A stretch of 39,249 nt of DNA from Lachnospiraceae bacterium (GTDB lineage: Bacteria; Bacillota; Clostridia; Lachnospirales; Lachnospiraceae): contig JAAVZI010000031.1 in NCBI GenBank assembly GCA_022791575.1, positions 1 to 39,249 of the forward strand, written 5' to 3'. The notes beneath the pieces were generated by a model that was not told the DNA's origin, searched no databases, and was given only the letters and a program-made list of their open reading frames with translations. Below are positions 39,032 to 39,249 of this stretch, in pieces. The translations under genes and the position numbers were made by a program. Numbering within the stretch: position 1 is the stretch's first letter; the number at the start of each line of letters is the position of its first letter.

Positions 39032-39249
39032 TTACATATTCGTATGTTGGTCTGCATGAAGTTTGGACAATAAACATACCGCCTCAACGGTATTACCCTT
39101 TTCCCACAAAACTTTCCTTACTTCCTTGCCGTCAATATAAATCGGAAAGTTAAACTCTATCGACTTCAACGGCATTTTCGATTCTCCATTCGGATATATC
39201 TGTATTTCTTTAATGAGGTATGTGATAAGGTTTTTCTTCTCCTCATCAC
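39032..39249 (-). CDS. large serine recombinase, C-terminal end (partial, runs off the window)
   Basis: The frame is open from the window edge to a TAA at 39032-39034. It reads DEEKKNLITYLIKEIQIYPN, KSIEFNFPIYIDGKEVRKVL and VEAVCLLSKLHADQHTNM. The sequence 'LIxxIxIY ... LKSIEFxFPIYxDG ... VEAVxLLSK' is the hallmark of the C-terminal end of Tn-type large serine recombinases in Firmicutes. The catalytic and zinc-ribbon/coiled-coil domains lie outside the window. Its stop is 25 bp before the McrB start, so the restriction genes probably ride on, or were captured by, the same mobile element. Confidence 0.8.
   Translation of the reverse strand, partial: DEEKKNLITYLIKEIQIYPNGESKMPLKSIEFNFPIYIDGKEVRKVLWEKGNTVEAVCLLSKLHADQHTNM

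Overview
The window looks like the chromosome of a low-to-moderate GC Firmicute, most likely a gut Clostridium/Lachnospiraceae-type bacterium. This is inferred from near-universal GGAGG-type ribosome binding sites, the protein families present and a Gram-positive surface protein with a sortase-like tail. No taxonomic marker gene (rRNA, ribosomal protein) is present, so the placement is an inference. No tRNA, rRNA or CRISPR array was seen.

Layout. 0.2-3.2 kb: a DUF2262 protein, a frameshifted 2H phosphoesterase (2'-5' RNA ligase family), a small protein resembling ADP-ribosyltransferase folds, and a cluster of MITE-like palindromic repeats; another copy lies at 22.7 kb. 3.3-8.2 kb, minus strand: a macrolide-exporter-type ABC ATPase and FtsX-like permease, followed by an ECF-like sigma factor with an unusually long C-terminal extension. 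8.9-16.8 kb: a single 2630-residue secreted, wall-anchored protein with Calx-beta modules. 17.2-19.0 kb, plus strand: a possible small membrane protein, a GNAT acetyltransferase and an MBL-fold hydrolase. 19.0-21.3 kb, minus strand: an unrecognised 136-residue protein, an OmpR-type regulator and a histidine kinase with almost no spacing. 21.7-22.7 kb: an HdeD-like membrane protein and a potassium channel. 23.1-24.1 kb: a LytTR regulator with a 21-bp-period direct repeat upstream and a short hydrophobic ORF downstream. 24.2-26.3 kb: a methyl-accepting chemotaxis protein with a clear promoter and a 19-bp palindrome.

26.5-32.4 kb is a minus-strand run of small accessory proteins: DUF1266, S66 peptidase and an unrecognised protein in one tight operon, then a 79-residue protein, DUF1905, DUF2200, a DUF1266-DUF2185(Imm33) fusion and DUF4291. 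Several gene fragments lie among them. 32.4-33.9 kb holds a VanY-type D,D-carboxypeptidase beside a two-component system collapsed by deletion, stops and frameshifts. 34.2-35.7 kb, plus strand: a strong promoter and a structured leader ahead of pnuC, followed by a flavin-binding PNPOx/Nim-like protein and a terminator. 35.8-39.2 kb, minus strand: an McrB-McrC modification-dependent restriction pair directly downstream of the 3' end of a large serine recombinase, suggesting a mobile defence module.

The best candidates for something undescribed are: the repeat family, one copy of which supplies the end of a coding sequence; the folded pnuC leader; the DUF1266/S66 operon together with the DUF1266-DUF2185 fusion; and the EVE-like/McrB plus recombinase arrangement. 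All functional statements rest on reading sequence motifs without database searches.
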